The notes: generated by a model from the sequence alone, not told the origin. A DNA stretch of 32,546 bases from an uncultured SAR116 cluster alpha proteobacterium (GCA_902623185.1 CACNSW010000021.1:1-32546), one strand, 5' to 3'. Shown: positions 1 to 9,904, counted from the stretch's first letter. Program-made: numbers and translations.

Positions 1-1
1 G

Positions 2-538
2 GGGCATGGCCATGACGGGTTTGATCCCCATGTCTGGCTTGATCCTGTGAACGCAAAAGCGATTGTCCACGAGATCGAAGAGGCCCTCGTTAAGGCTGAC
101 CCAGCAAACGCTCAAACTTATGAGACCAATGCTGAAAAGACGATGGCCAAGCTAAACGCCCTCGTCGAGGAAATTGACGCGGAATTAAAGCCGGTCAGAG
201 GCAAAGGGTATATCGTTTTTCACGATGCTTATCAGTATTTTGAGCAGCGTTTTGGCGTGTCTGCCGTTGGATCTATCACCGTGTCACCAGAAATTCTGCC
301 CGGCGCAAAACGGGTCAGCGAATTACAGACAAAGGTGAAGTCACTCGATGCAACTTGTGTATTCTCAGAACCACAATTTGAGCCAAAGTTGGTCTTAACC
401 ATTACGGAGAATACAAATGCAAGAACAGGTGTTCTTGATCCACTCGGAGCAGGCATTGAAAAAGGACCAGAAATGTATTTCACCTTAATCCGAAACATGG
501 CTCGGTCTCTAAAAGACTGTTTGTCTGGAAAAGGGTAG
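2..538 (+). CDS. znuA: Zinc ABC transporter periplasmic binding protein, C-terminal part
   Basis: This is the C-terminal part of a ZnuA-type solute-binding protein (cluster A-I), which captures Zn2+ in the periplasm for the ZnuBC importer. The frame is open from base 2, before the first possible start (GTG at 47), so the gene is cut by the window edge. The first residues visible read HGHDGFDPHVWLDP: a His-rich loop followed by the DPHxW motif whose His is a metal ligand in this family. Further on, the FHDAYQYF segment and the VFSEPQFEP segment match the usual C-lobe, the latter carrying the conserved acidic residue region. The protein ends in a short Ser/Lys/Gly tail. A strong terminator lies about 70 bases after the stop, so it is probably the last or only gene of its transcript. 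Zn rather than Mn specificity is inferred from the His-rich loop. Confidence 0.88.
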   Translation, partial: GHGHDGFDPHVWLDPVNAKAIVHEIEEALVKADPANAQTYETNAEKTMAKLNALVEEIDAELKPVRGKGYIVFHDAYQYFEQRFGVSAVGSITVSPEILPGAKRVSELQTKVKSLDATCVFSEPQFEPKLVLTITENTNARTGVLDPLGAGIEKGPEMYFTLIRNMARSLKDCLSGKG

Positions 539-610
539 ATTTTCCAGCTCTATTCCAGGCAAGCCAAAGAAACAGCCTGATTGGAAAGTGATTCTGAATT
601 AGTATACCAG

Positions 611-642
611 CCCTGCCAATAGCTATTTTGGCGGGGTTTTTT
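611..642 (+). terminator. Rho-independent terminator after znuA
   Basis: An 8-bp stem (CCCTGCCA pairing with TGGCGGGG, one G-T pair) closes a loop that is itself a small palindrome (AATAGCTATT), and is followed directly by six T residues. It lies downstream of the znuA stop and in the same orientation. Confidence 0.85.
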
Positions 643-771
643 GGGCGTCGTAGATCATACAATCCAAACAAATGAAATGATGGTGGATTGTGAATTATTT
701 TCGATGCAAGCTCTTTTCAAATAGGCAGTTGAATATCAGACCGTATTGGAAAGTAGATAAAGAAGACCACA

Positions 772-1371
772 ATGGACGTCTGGCCAGATGATTTTGAGGC
801 GCATGGAAAACATGTTGGAATTGTACCACTCCAGTTTCACCATGGGCTTGATCTTGCTGAGGTCATAAAAAAGGGAAAATTGCACCGTCATTGGTACGCA
901 TCTATCCCCGAGCCAGAAAAAGTCGCTGAGGAAATTGAGCGACGCAAGAGTCTTCGCCTTAAAGGCATTATGCAATCCTTTGCGGTTATTGACAAACGCT
1001 CCGGAAAAGCGGTTGGCATGACAGCCTACATGAATATCGACCCCAAGACGCCTAGGCTAGAAATTGGTTCAACTTGGTATTGCCTATCGGTGCAAAGAAC
1101 TGCGCTCAACACCGAGTGCAAGCTGCTGCTGCTTCGCAACGCCTTTGTCAACCTGAATTGTCGCGCCGTTGAGTTCCGGACGCATGTGATGAATCAACAG
1201 AGCCGCGTTGCGATAGAGCGGCTCGGCGCAAAATTTGACGGCATACTGCGTGCGCATAAAGTGATGGCCAACGGAACTATCCGCGACACCGCGGTGTATT
1301 CGATCATTAACTCCGAATGGCCAGTTGTTGAGGCGCATCTGGAATGGCAGCTGGATAAACCACGAGACTAA
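772..1371 (+). CDS. GNAT-family N-acetyltransferase (RimJ/RimL-like)
   Basis: A 199-aa protein with the layout of RimJ/RimL-type GNAT enzymes, which transfer acetyl from acetyl-CoA to an amino group. An N-terminal beta/alpha section is followed by FAVIDKRSGKAVGMTAYMNI (beta strands 2-4), then the family-typical EIGSTWY at about residues 95-101. The region around residues 136-160 (AVEFRTHVMNQQSRVAIERLGA) is the usual end of the fold, where Asn and Ser contact CoA and an ERLGA helix follows. The length is normal. The target (ribosomal protein, antibiotic or other amine) cannot be read from sequence. The gene stands alone, convergent with the aldehyde dehydrogenase gene downstream; its Shine-Dalgarno is weak. 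Confidence 0.8.
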   Translation: MDVWPDDFEAHGKHVGIVPLQFHHGLDLAEVIKKGKLHRHWYASIPEPEKVAEEIERRKSLRLKGIMQSFAVIDKRSGKAVGMTAYMNIDPKTPRLEIGSTWYCLSVQRTALNTECKLLLLRNAFVNLNCRAVEFRTHVMNQQSRVAIERLGAKFDGILRAHKVMANGTIRDTAVYSIINSEWPVVEAHLEWQLDKPRD

Positions 1372-1522
1372 CGCTAATATCAACCGCTAATAGTTCCACA
1401 ACTTGGCGCGCTAGTAGATCAAAATACCCGCCGCATCGTGACGTTTACGTGATGGCAATGATGATAAAGGGTTTTAAGAAGCTCTATTACGTTTCTCTTG
1501 TAAAATTAGTTGGTTTTGTCAA

Positions 1523-2908
1523 TCAAGACATGGACAGCACAGCCATTTTTGCTTGTGACATTTCCTCGATGGTATGGGCAATACCACCGACACCCAGGCC
1601 TGAGCAACGCCTGCCAGCAAAGGGCATCCAGTCAACTCGGAAGGCTGAATGTTCATTTACCATGATGGCGGAGCCATCGAGCCTGTTGATCGCATCCATT
1701 ATCTCTGCGTAGTCGTTTGAGAATACAGAAGCCTGAAAAGCAAATGGCAAGCTATTAGCTTGTTCTATCGCGTCATCCAATGCCTGTTTTTCATAGACCG
1801 CAATAACTGGCCCAAAAATCTCTTGGGTTGAAACGCAACAGCTCTCGGGAGGATTGAGCAAAACTGTGGGTGCATAGCATGAGTCAGACAGCCTTTTGCC
1901 TCCAATCAGAACCTTAGCGCCCGCCTCAACCGCTTCTGTCACCCAATCATCAACCCTGTCCACTTCTCTATTTCGGATCAAGGGTCCGCATTGCGTTTCA
2001 GCCTCGATTGCGTTACCGACGACAAGTTTTGATGCAAGATCGGCGATGCTCCCGGCAAGATCACCGGCGGAGGAGCCAAAAGCGAAAACTCGTTGAACCG
2101 AAACACAGACTTGACCAGAATGGTAAAAACCGCCCTTAACGATACTTGGAACAAGTGTTTCTTTTCTGGCCGAAGGACAGATAATAACTGGAGCCACACC
2201 GCCATGTTCCAGCGCGACTCTTGTTCCGGGTGCAAGCATTGAACGCAGTTTCCAGCCGACGGCGGCCGAGCCGATGAAGCTGAAGAAGGCTACCCTGTCA
2301 TCGGTAACAAGTTTTTGGGCAGTACTCACTTCGCAGCAGACAAACTGCGCCCATTCGGCCGGTAAGCCTGTCTGATGTAATATGTCGATAAAAGCCTTAC
2401 AGCTGAGTGGTGTGTCGTCTGCTGGCTTAACAATGACCGGATTTCCAGCGGCAACGGCAGGCGCAACCTGATGGACAATCAAATTCAGCGGATGATTGAA
2501 GGCGGAAACGGCAACTACGGGACCGATAGGTTCCTTGGTGGTGAAGGCTATTTTGCCAGCACCAGCTGAGGTCAGATCCATAGGTATCTCATGGCCTGCG
2601 AGATTGGCAATCTCTGCAGCGCAAGTTTCAACACCGTCTATCGCTCGTACTACCTCAATTTTCGCGTCAATGAGAGGTTTGCCACCCTCGGCTGCGATGA
2701 GAAGTGCGAGCTCGTCCGTCCTACCTTTCATAATTTCGGCAGCTTTTTTCAAAAAAGCTATTCTTTCGTGTCTTGGCAACCCCTTCCTGCTAGCTTTGTG
2801 AGTTTTATCGGCAAGGGCAAGTGCGGCTTCAACGTCTTGCTCAGACGACATGGGTACCGAGCCAACTGGCGATGAGTCAAAAGGGTTGGTTACGTATAAC
2901 TGGTTCAT
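1523..2908 (-). CDS. NAD(P)-dependent aldehyde dehydrogenase family protein
   Basis: A 461-aa ALDH-superfamily enzyme oxidising an aldehyde to the acid (or acyl derivative) with NAD(P)+. Catalytic residues are visible: Asn138 in SAFNHPLN, Lys161 in VIVKPADD, Glu234 in ALEHGGVAP and the nucleophile Cys268 in GQVCVSVQR. The style is close to the lactaldehyde/phosphonoacetaldehyde/sulfolactaldehyde branches, but the substrate cannot be assigned. I use the ATG at 2908, with AGG about 10 bases upstream; an in-frame GTG at 2923 overlaps the stop of the upstream TPP-enzyme gene by 4 bases and could instead be the start. That coupling makes the two genes an operon and suggests the dehydrogenase acts on the product or substrate of the TPP enzyme. 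Confidence 0.9.
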   Translation of the reverse strand: MNQLYVTNPFDSSPVGSVPMSSEQDVEAALALADKTHKASRKGLPRHERIAFLKKAAEIMKGRTDELALLIAAEGGKPLIDAKIEVVRAIDGVETCAAEIANLAGHEIPMDLTSAGAGKIAFTTKEPIGPVVAVSAFNHPLNLIVHQVAPAVAAGNPVIVKPADDTPLSCKAFIDILHQTGLPAEWAQFVCCEVSTAQKLVTDDRVAFFSFIGSAAVGWKLRSMLAPGTRVALEHGGVAPVIICPSARKETLVPSIVKGGFYHSGQVCVSVQRVFAFGSSAGDLAGSIADLASKLVVGNAIEAETQCGPLIRNREVDRVDDWVTEAVEAGAKVLIGGKRLSDSCYAPTVLLNPPESCCVSTQEIFGPVIAVYEKQALDDAIEQANSLPFAFQASVFSNDYAEIMDAINRLDGSAIMVNEHSAFRVDWMPFAGRRCSGLGVGGIAHTIEEMSQAKMAVLSMS

Positions 2909-2919
2909 CTCACAAATCC

Positions 2920-4566
2920 TCACACAACCGACTTGTGATCTTGTAGATCAGAGATCAACTCTTTAACGTTCTGGGAGTAATCAACGGGCAAATCGATCAA
3001 ATGGACACCACCTTCTCTGTAAGCTCTATCGACCGTTTCGACAAATCCAGTCGTACTGGTAATGAGGTGACCATGTGCCCCGTAAGACTCTGCATATTTC
3101 ACAAAATCGGGGTTATTATATTCTAGGCCCCAATCCTGAAAACCTGAACCAGCCTGTTTCCAGCGGATCATCCCATAGGAGCTATCATTAAGGATCAGAA
3201 CAACCAGGTTTAAGTTCAGCCTTACAGCGGTTTCAATTTCTTGACTATTCATCATGAAACCACCATCACCACAAATCGACATAACCTTACGATTTGGATA
3301 AATCATGGCGGCGAGCATTGCCGATGGCAACCCGGCGCCCATCGTTGCCAGGGCGTTATCGAGTAGAATCGTATTGGGTTGAAATGCCAAATAATTTCTT
3401 GCGAACCAAATTTTATAAACACCGTTATCAAGAGCAATGATATCGTGATAGCCCATCAAGTTTCGAATTTCTGATACGATGTTTTGTGGCCGCATTGGAA
3501 AAGTCGGCTCTTCATCGAGCGGGAAAATTTCTCCTTTGACGTTGTCCCTGACTTTCTCAAAATCTCCCAAATCCAACTCAAGCCTTGACCCAAGGGCATT
3601 CGCTAATGCATCGACGGAAAGGGCAATATCACCTACGACCTCTATCTGTGGGAAATAAACCTGATCTACTTGGGCCGATTTGTAATTTATGTGGATTACC
3701 TTTGTGCCTCCATGTTCCATAAAAAATGGTGGCTTTTCCACGACATCATGACCGATATTCACTATTAAATCGGCTATCTTGATATAGTCGTGCAAGTAGT
3801 CTTTGTCGGAAAGAGCGGCTGTGCCGAGGAAATAGCTTGAACTTTCATCTACGACACCCTTTCCCATCTGGGTGTTGCAAAACGGCACCCCGATCATACC
3901 AATGAATTCAGATATTGCCCGACGGGCTTCCTTCCGATTTGCGCCAGCACCAATCAATAGCAACGGACGTTTTGCAGTTTTAATGGCATCAACAGCCGCT
4001 TTTATGACCTCTTTACCTGCCACCGCATAATGTCTCTCTCCTGGTGGAATCAAATCCACCATCTCCGCTGACTCCTCTGCAATATCCTCGGGCAACTCAA
4101 GCAACACGGGGCCAGGCTTTTCTTCCTCGGCGATGCGGAAGGCCTCCCTGACGAGGGAGGGTATTGTGTTTGCGTTTACGATTTGTTTAGTCATTTTGCA
4201 AATCGGCGCAAATAGCTGAACAATGTCCACTATCTGGAATTGGCCTTGCTTCGACTTTTTTATAGGTTTTTGCCCCGTAATCATTACAAGGGGAAATCCC
4301 CCTAGAAAACCGTAGGCCGCTGGGGTCGTAAAATTTGTTGCACCAGGCCCCAGGGTCGCGAGGCACACACCGGCTTTTCCAGTAAGTCTGCCATAAGTCG
4401 CTGCCATAAAGGCAGCACCTTGTTCATGCCGTGTCAGGACAAGTCTAATTTTTTTAGATTTTCTAAGTGACTCCAAAAGATCCAGGTTTTCTTCTCCAGG
4501 AATCCCAAAAATATATTCAACACCTTCGTTCTCCAAAGCTTGGATGAACAAATCTGACGCTTTCAT
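2920..4566 (-). CDS. Acetolactate-synthase-like thiamine-diphosphate enzyme, large subunit
   Basis: A 548-aa enzyme of the acetohydroxyacid synthase / pyruvate oxidase family. The N-terminal Pyr domain carries the activating Glu48 in TRHEQGAAFMAA and the LATLGPGATN segment; a central Rossmann-like domain has LLLIGAGANRKEA (about 202-214); the C-terminal PP domain has the TPP/Mg motif GDGGFMMNSQE starting at residue 433 and ending near NDSSYG (460-465). No regulatory small subunit (IlvN) is nearby, so a catabolic or specialised decarboxylase/ligase role is more likely than branched-chain amino-acid synthesis. The ATG at 4566 is chosen because GGGAG lies 5 bases upstream; an earlier in-frame start at 4593 would add 9 residues outside the family profile. 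It is translationally coupled to the aldehyde dehydrogenase. Confidence 0.85.
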   Translation of the reverse strand: MKASDLFIQALENEGVEYIFGIPGEENLDLLESLRKSKKIRLVLTRHEQGAAFMAATYGRLTGKAGVCLATLGPGATNFTTPAAYGFLGGFPLVMITGQKPIKKSKQGQFQIVDIVQLFAPICKMTKQIVNANTIPSLVREAFRIAEEEKPGPVLLELPEDIAEESAEMVDLIPPGERHYAVAGKEVIKAAVDAIKTAKRPLLLIGAGANRKEARRAISEFIGMIGVPFCNTQMGKGVVDESSSYFLGTAALSDKDYLHDYIKIADLIVNIGHDVVEKPPFFMEHGGTKVIHINYKSAQVDQVYFPQIEVVGDIALSVDALANALGSRLELDLGDFEKVRDNVKGEIFPLDEEPTFPMRPQNIVSEIRNLMGYHDIIALDNGVYKIWFARNYLAFQPNTILLDNALATMGAGLPSAMLAAMIYPNRKVMSICGDGGFMMNSQEIETAVRLNLNLVVLILNDSSYGMIRWKQAGSGFQDWGLEYNNPDFVKYAESYGAHGHLITSTTGFVETVDRAYREGGVHLIDLPVDYSQNVKELISDLQDHKSVV

Positions 4567-4836
4567 AATAACTCCCGCAACAGCACTTAACACTTAAACA
4601 AAAACACGATGCTAGACACTTCATATTTCAAATTCAAAGTGATTCTGATTGCAAATGCAGTGTTTTACTCAAAATGTGCTTGTTTGATTGACGAGGCTGC
4701 AAAAATTCATGAATGTTATTAAACTAGTAGAGTATTTATGATTAAAGCAACGCGCTGCATGTGAACAATTTATAAGATTTTAAGGGTTGGCGACCCCGAA
4801 ATCTTTCTGACAAATCGATTGGTTGGAGAATTAATT

Positions 4837-6438
4837 ATGGATTTGGTTTGGGGACGGTATTCTGTGTTGATATATGCAGTGGTACTGACGTTTGGTATAT
4901 TACTTGCCAGCATTTTGCACCCATCCTTAGCTATATTCTCTACTCCCTTCGCTTTAGCTTCACTAGTGGGGTTCTACGATTTCTTTCAACGAAAACGACC
5001 GGTGCTAGCGAATTTCCCGTTAATTGGTCGATTCAGATTTTTATTGGAATCAATACGACCTGAACTCAGACAATATTTTTGGGAGTCTGACAAGGATGAG
5101 CTGCCATATTCAAGAAATCAAAGGTCAATGGTTTACCAAAGATCAAAAGAGATACTAGCAGCGAGGCCATTTGGATCAGACGAAAATCATTATATGGACG
5201 ATTTCACCTGGCTCAATCACTCAATCTCTCCTTCACATATTCCCGACGACGATTTTAGGATCACTGTTGGCGTGGGAACAAAATCTTATGATATCTCTGT
5301 TCTGAATATATCAGGGACGAGTTTTGGGTCACTCTCACCAAACGCTATTCAATCTCTCTCAGCTGGCGCAAAACTGGGCGGTTTCGCGCACAATACTGGC
5401 GAAGGAGCGTTGTCCAAATACCATGAACAAGGGGGTGGAGACACTATATGGCAAATCTCTACTGGTTATTTTGGATGCCGAACAGAAGACGGGAAATTCG
5501 ATCCAAAATCATTCGTCTCGAAAGCAACGTTACCTCAAATAAAGATGATTGAGATCAAATTGAGCCAAGGCGCCAAACCTGGGCATGGCGGAATGCTTCT
5601 TGGGCCAAAAGTTACACCAGAAATCGCTGAAACCCGAGGTGTTGAGGCATACGTAGATGTTATTTCACCCCATAATCATTCATCATTTGGAACACCTAAC
5701 GAGTTGCTTCAATTTGCTGATAAACTCCGCAATTTGTCCGGTGGAAAACCGGTAGGAATAAAGCTCTGCATAGGGCATCCCTGGGAATTCGTCGCTATTG
5801 TAAAAGCAATGGTAGAGACCGGTATTGAACTTGACTTTATAACAGTAGATGGGTCGGAGGGTGGAACTGGAGCAGCACCAGTTGAGTTTACCGACCATCT
5901 GGGAAGTCCATTACGAGACGCTGTTGTTTTTGTTGATAATGCACTCAGGGGAGCTGGATTGAGAGATCGCGTCAAGGTCGCTGCTTCAGGAAAAGTTGTA
6001 AGTGGGTATGATATAGTTAGGATATGTGCCTTGGGAGCAGACTGGTGTAACATGGCGAGGCCGTTCATGTTCTCATTAGGATGCATTCAGGCGCGAGATT
6101 GCTCCTCGGGACGTTGCCCGACTGGCGTGGCGACTATGGATGAAAAGCGTTATCGAGCAATTAACATAGAATCACGAGCCGAAAGAGTACGAAATTTTCA
6201 GAAAAATACCCGTTTTGCTGTAAAAGAACTTCTTGAGGCAAGTGGGCTAATGCATCCTCAAGAGTTAAACAGACGACATATTGTTCGTCGGTTATCAGAA
6301 AGCCAAATAAAACTTGCTGATCAAATCTATCCAAAAGTTGATGATGGAGCTCTGATCAGGGGCGAAACTGTTGAAGATCCACGACTTGCCTCATATTGGC
6401 ACCGTGTTAGTGGGTCCTCTTTCATGCCTATGAACTAA
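4837..6438 (+). CDS. Membrane-anchored FMN/Fe-S glutamate-synthase-like protein
   Basis: A 533-aa protein with an N-terminal hydrophobic hairpin (about residues 8-45), then the FMN-binding TIM barrel of the glutamate synthase alpha-subunit family (GltB central/FMN domain). SGTSFGSLSPNAIQSLS, NTGEGALS and TVDGSEGGTGAAP are the barrel and flavin/substrate loops. Three cysteines spaced as in the [3Fe-4S] site (Cys416-x5-Cys422-x4-Cys427, within CIQARDCSSGRCPTG) are present. The glutaminase (type-2 amidotransferase) domain and C-terminal beta-helix of true GltB are absent, so it may use ammonia or act as another flavin oxidoreductase. The start at 4837 has GGAGA at good distance; a TTG at 4819 is less likely. 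The antiporter gene follows after 32 bases. Confidence 0.85.
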   Translation: MDLVWGRYSVLIYAVVLTFGILLASILHPSLAIFSTPFALASLVGFYDFFQRKRPVLANFPLIGRFRFLLESIRPELRQYFWESDKDELPYSRNQRSMVYQRSKEILAARPFGSDENHYMDDFTWLNHSISPSHIPDDDFRITVGVGTKSYDISVLNISGTSFGSLSPNAIQSLSAGAKLGGFAHNTGEGALSKYHEQGGGDTIWQISTGYFGCRTEDGKFDPKSFVSKATLPQIKMIEIKLSQGAKPGHGGMLLGPKVTPEIAETRGVEAYVDVISPHNHSSFGTPNELLQFADKLRNLSGGKPVGIKLCIGHPWEFVAIVKAMVETGIELDFITVDGSEGGTGAAPVEFTDHLGSPLRDAVVFVDNALRGAGLRDRVKVAASGKVVSGYDIVRICALGADWCNMARPFMFSLGCIQARDCSSGRCPTGVATMDEKRYRAINIESRAERVRNFQKNTRFAVKELLEASGLMHPQELNRRHIVRRLSESQIKLADQIYPKVDDGALIRGETVEDPRLASYWHRVSGSSFMPMN

Positions 6439-6470
6439 TTTCCGAATTTAAAACTCAAGGGAGTTATCCC

Positions 6471-8057
6471 ATGATCATCACATTAGTCTCGTTCGCTTGG
6501 TTTTTTGGTTTGCTGATAAGCCGATTTGGCCTCCCGCCAATGGTTGGTTTTCTTGTAGCCGGCTTCGTTTATAATTTTGCCGGCTTAGAAGCTCCAGATG
6601 GATTACAAACAATTTCAGATCTTGGCGTAACACTATTACTGTTTTCAATCGGCTTAAAATTAAAGCTCAGGGATCTAGCAGCCGCAGAAGTATGGGGGAC
6701 GTCAGTTGCCCACATTATCGTATCTACACTTTTTTTCTCTTGCGTTATTTTGGCAGGACAACTGATCTTCAACATACCTTTGTTTGAATTATCTGCGCTT
6801 TCTATTGTTATTTTAGCTTTTGGTCTCTCTTTTTCCAGCACCGTTTACGCCGTAAAAGTTCTAGAGGAAAAGGGCGATATGAGCGCCCTTTATGGCAAAG
6901 TCGCAATCGGTATTTTGGTTATGCAAGATATCTTTGCAGTTGTATTTCTTACAGTAAGCGAAGGTAAATACCCAAGTTTAACAGCAATATTGGTCTTTGC
7001 GTTGCTTATACCCCATGTTCGCAGAGCCATATACAAGCTACTCGATTATGCAGGTCATGGTGAACTTTTGGTTGTAAGTGGATTATTTTTTGCTTTGGGC
7101 GCTGGTTATGAATTTTTCTACTCCGTAGATCTGAAGGGCGACCTTGGGGCCTTAATACTCGGTATAGTAATCTCAAATCACCCTAAATCCAAAGCGTTAG
7201 CAAAATCACTACTAAGTTTTAAAGAGTTAATGTTGGTCGGATTTTTCTTGTCGGTCGGCATGCAAGGTTTGCCGAATCTACCTGTCATTTTGACGGCCGT
7301 AGCCTTGGTTTTAATGCTTCCAGTAAAAACTTGGCTTTACATGATCATAACAACGCGATTTGGCTTAAGAGCCCGTACCTCCTTGTTTAGCTCAATAACA
7401 CTGGGTAATTTTTCTGAATTTGGCTTGATTGTTGCGGCGCTGGGTGTTTCGCAAGGCTTTCTCTCGGTTGACTGGCTTCTAGTCATGGCAATAGCAGTGA
7501 GTGTTAGCTTTGCGGTTGCAGCACCCTTCAGCGCCAAGGCTGAAGTAACCTATCAGAACAACAAAAAAATTTGGGACATCTACCAAAAAAGTAAACTCAA
7601 CCCGAAAGACGAAATACTTGACACGGAAGACTCTACTATATTGGTAATTGGGATGGGGCGTGTAGGAGCTGGAGCATACTCATCTTTGAACAAATCTCGA
7701 CCGAATAAAGTCTTAGGTATAGAACTTAACGAAGAGCGTGCAAATGAGCTCTCTAGGCAAGGCTACAACGTCAAAGTGGCGGATGCCACAGATACCGATT
7801 TTTGGAATATGGTCAGAATTTCAGAACCTGCAGAGGAAATGATATTGCTAGCGATGCCTAATCACAAAAGCAATATTTTTGCAGCAGAACGTATTCAGGC
7901 AAGCGGATTAGATTGCAAGATTGTGGCAATTGCAAAGCATGAGTCGGAAGTTCAGGAATTGCTTGAGTTGGGAATTCCCTCTTTCAACCTCTACAAGGAA
8001 GCCGGGGAAGGATTAGGGCGTGAAGCTCTTCAGACAATAAATTTGCAGCAAGCTTGA
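6471..8057 (+). CDS. KefB/KefC-type cation:proton antiporter (CPA2) with TrkA-N domain
   Basis: A 528-aa inner-membrane transporter. The first 360 or so residues hold about 11-12 hydrophobic segments of the Na+/H+ exchanger (CPA2) fold, with the family-typical FGLPPMVGFLVAGFVYN near the start and the LALSFSSTV-like segment (AFGLSFSSTVYAVKV) at about 116-130. After a linker, STILVIGMGRVGAGAYSS (about 388-405) begins a TrkA-N Rossmann domain with acidic ribose-binding Glu in VLGIELNEE; no TrkA-C domain follows. Such domains sense NAD(H) or nucleotide state and gate K+ or Na+ efflux in exchange for protons. AGGGAG precedes the ATG by 8 bases. The close spacing with the glutamate-synthase-like gene upstream implies one transcript. 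The ion (K+ or Na+) is not determined. Confidence 0.88.
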   Translation: MIITLVSFAWFFGLLISRFGLPPMVGFLVAGFVYNFAGLEAPDGLQTISDLGVTLLLFSIGLKLKLRDLAAAEVWGTSVAHIIVSTLFFSCVILAGQLIFNIPLFELSALSIVILAFGLSFSSTVYAVKVLEEKGDMSALYGKVAIGILVMQDIFAVVFLTVSEGKYPSLTAILVFALLIPHVRRAIYKLLDYAGHGELLVVSGLFFALGAGYEFFYSVDLKGDLGALILGIVISNHPKSKALAKSLLSFKELMLVGFFLSVGMQGLPNLPVILTAVALVLMLPVKTWLYMIITTRFGLRARTSLFSSITLGNFSEFGLIVAALGVSQGFLSVDWLLVMAIAVSVSFAVAAPFSAKAEVTYQNNKKIWDIYQKSKLNPKDEILDTEDSTILVIGMGRVGAGAYSSLNKSRPNKVLGIELNEERANELSRQGYNVKVADATDTDFWNMVRISEPAEEMILLAMPNHKSNIFAAERIQASGLDCKIVAIAKHESEVQELLELGIPSFNLYKEAGEGLGREALQTINLQQA

Positions 8058-8168
8058 GCAGTGGTTTTGCATTAAATCAGTCCAAAATAAGTTTCGAGGT
8101 ATTGTAACTTTTTGCTGCTTGGTCAACTATCAGCACGCAAAAAAGTTTGTAGGAGAAAGATTCCTGAC

Positions 8169-9842
8169 TCAATTCCCAAAGATCCCAGGCAGGCGAAGGT
8201 TATGTTCCTTCGCGCAGTCCAAGGCGACATCGTAGCCGGCATCAGCGTGGCGCCAGACGGCCGAAGCAGGATCGTTCCAAAGGACACGCTGCAGGCGCAC
8301 TGCTGCTTCAGGTGTACCATCGGCAACTATTACCACGCCTGCATGCTGGGAAAAGCCCATACCAACACCACCACCATGGTGTAAACTAACCCAGGTGGCG
8401 CCACTAGCGGTGTTGGCAAGTGCGTTTAGTAAAGGCCAGTCACTGATAGCGTCAGAACCATCCTTCATTGACTCTGTTTCACGGTTTGGACTTGCCACAG
8501 ATCCTCCGTCGAGGTGATCACGGCCAATAACAATAGGAGCGTTCAGTTCACCGCTCGCCACCATTTCATTAAACTTCAAACCTGCTATATGGCGGTCCCC
8601 AAGCCCAAGCCAGCAAATGCGTGCTGGTAAGCCTTGAAAAGTAATTCGTTCCCTGGCCATCTCCAGCCATTTTATCAAATGAGCATTATTTGGAAACAGG
8701 CCCTTCATGGCTTCATCTGTCTTGTAAATGTCCTCTGGATCCCCCGAAAGTGCGCACCAGCGGAAAGGACCAATCCCTTTGCAAAATAATGGGCGAATAT
8801 ATGCGGGCACAAAGCCGGGAAAGGCAAAAGCATTCTCCAACCCTTCTTCTAACGCAACTTGGCGAATATTATTTCCGTAATCCAGTGTGGGTATCCCTTC
8901 GTTCCAGAAATTTACCATCGCTTTTACGTGCTCTTTCATTGACGCGCGCGATGCTGCTTCGGCAGCTTTTGGATTACTTTTACGCACCTCACGCCATTGG
9001 GTCATACTCCAGCCCTGCGGCAGATAACCATTAAGTGGATCGTGTGCACTGGTCTGATCAGTGACGATATCAGGTCGTAAACCACGCCTGTGAATTTCTG
9101 GAAAAATATCCGCTGCATTGCCCAAAAGGGCTACGGATTTGGCTTTGCCAGCTTGTGTCCAACGCTGTACCATCTCAAGAGCATCTTCTAGGTGGTCTGT
9201 TTTTTCATCCACGTAGCGGGTACGAAGCCGTAAATCTATACTTTCCGGGTTGCATTCCACAACAAGGCAACACGCCCCTGCCATGACAGCAGCCAAAGGC
9301 TGAGCACCACCCATACCACCTAGGCCCCCAGTTAGGATCCACTTGCCTGCCAAAGTACCATTATAATGTTGACGACCAGCCTCAGCGAACGTTTCGTAAG
9401 TGCCTTGTACGATGCCCTGACTGCCAATGTAGATCCAAGAGCCAGCGGTCATTTGACCGTACATAATCAAACCCTTTTTATCGAGCTCGTTAAAATGATC
9501 CCAATTAGCCCAATAAGGCACAATATTCGAGTTGGCTATCAGTACACGAGGTGCATTTTCATGGGTCTGGATGATAGCAACTGGCTTCCCAGACTGTACA
9601 AGAAGCGTTTCATCCAACTCAAGCTCCTTCAAACTAGCAACAATACGATCAAAATCTTCCCACGTCCTTGCTGCCTTACCTATTCCACCATAGACAACAA
9701 GTTCATGAGGACTTTCTGCAACATCAGGGTGCAGGTTATTCATCAGCATCCGCATAGCCGCCTCGGTCAACCAACTCTTGGTGGTAATTTCATTACCCGT
9801 TGGCGGATAAACATTTCTGATATTATGAAGCAGATTGTTCAT
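8169..9842 (-). CDS. hutU: Urocanate hydratase
   Basis: Urocanase, second step of histidine degradation: urocanate plus water to 4-imidazolone-5-propionate, using tightly bound NAD+ as electrophile. The protein is 557 aa, normal for the family. The NAD-binding glycine motif [12 protein letters not shown] lies at residues 171-182, and the catalytic Cys410 of the family is present in [10 protein letters not shown]. Family blocks [22 protein letters not shown] and [15 protein letters not shown] are intact. The start at 9842 is supported by GGAGG five bases upstream; a TTG at 9854 overlaps that Shine-Dalgarno and is rejected. It is the last gene of the hutI-hutH-hutU transcript, 62 bases after hutH, and is convergent with the antiporter gene. 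Confidence 0.97.
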   Translation of the reverse strand: MNNLLHNIRNVYPPTGNEITTKSWLTEAAMRMLMNNLHPDVAESPHELVVYGGIGKAARTWEDFDRIVASLKELELDETLLVQSGKPVAIIQTHENAPRVLIANSNIVPYWANWDHFNELDKKGLIMYGQMTAGSWIYIGSQGIVQGTYETFAEAGRQHYNGTLAGKWILTGGLGGMGGAQPLAAVMAGACCLVVECNPESIDLRLRTRYVDEKTDHLEDALEMVQRWTQAGKAKSVALLGNAADIFPEIHRRGLRPDIVTDQTSAHDPLNGYLPQGWSMTQWREVRKSNPKAAEAASRASMKEHVKAMVNFWNEGIPTLDYGNNIRQVALEEGLENAFAFPGFVPAYIRPLFCKGIGPFRWCALSGDPEDIYKTDEAMKGLFPNNAHLIKWLEMARERITFQGLPARICWLGLGDRHIAGLKFNEMVASGELNAPIVIGRDHLDGGSVASPNRETESMKDGSDAISDWPLLNALANTASGATWVSLHHGGGVGMGFSQHAGVVIVADGTPEAAVRLQRVLWNDPASAVWRHADAGYDVALDCAKEHNLRLPGIFGN

Positions 9843-9904
9843 AACAACCTCCAAAAAGTTTAACTCTCAAAATTTAGTCGTTGGCATTGGTGTCACAGAG
9901 TGAG

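Noticed and set aside
1449-1712. Plus-strand frame of 87 codons near the end of the aldehyde dehydrogenase gene
   Set aside because: Mostly antisense to conserved ALDH sequence; composition not protein-like and no Shine-Dalgarno.
9366-9863. 165-codon plus-strand frame opposite hutU
   Set aside because: Fully antisense to the conserved N-terminal part of urocanase; its codons are explained by the real gene.
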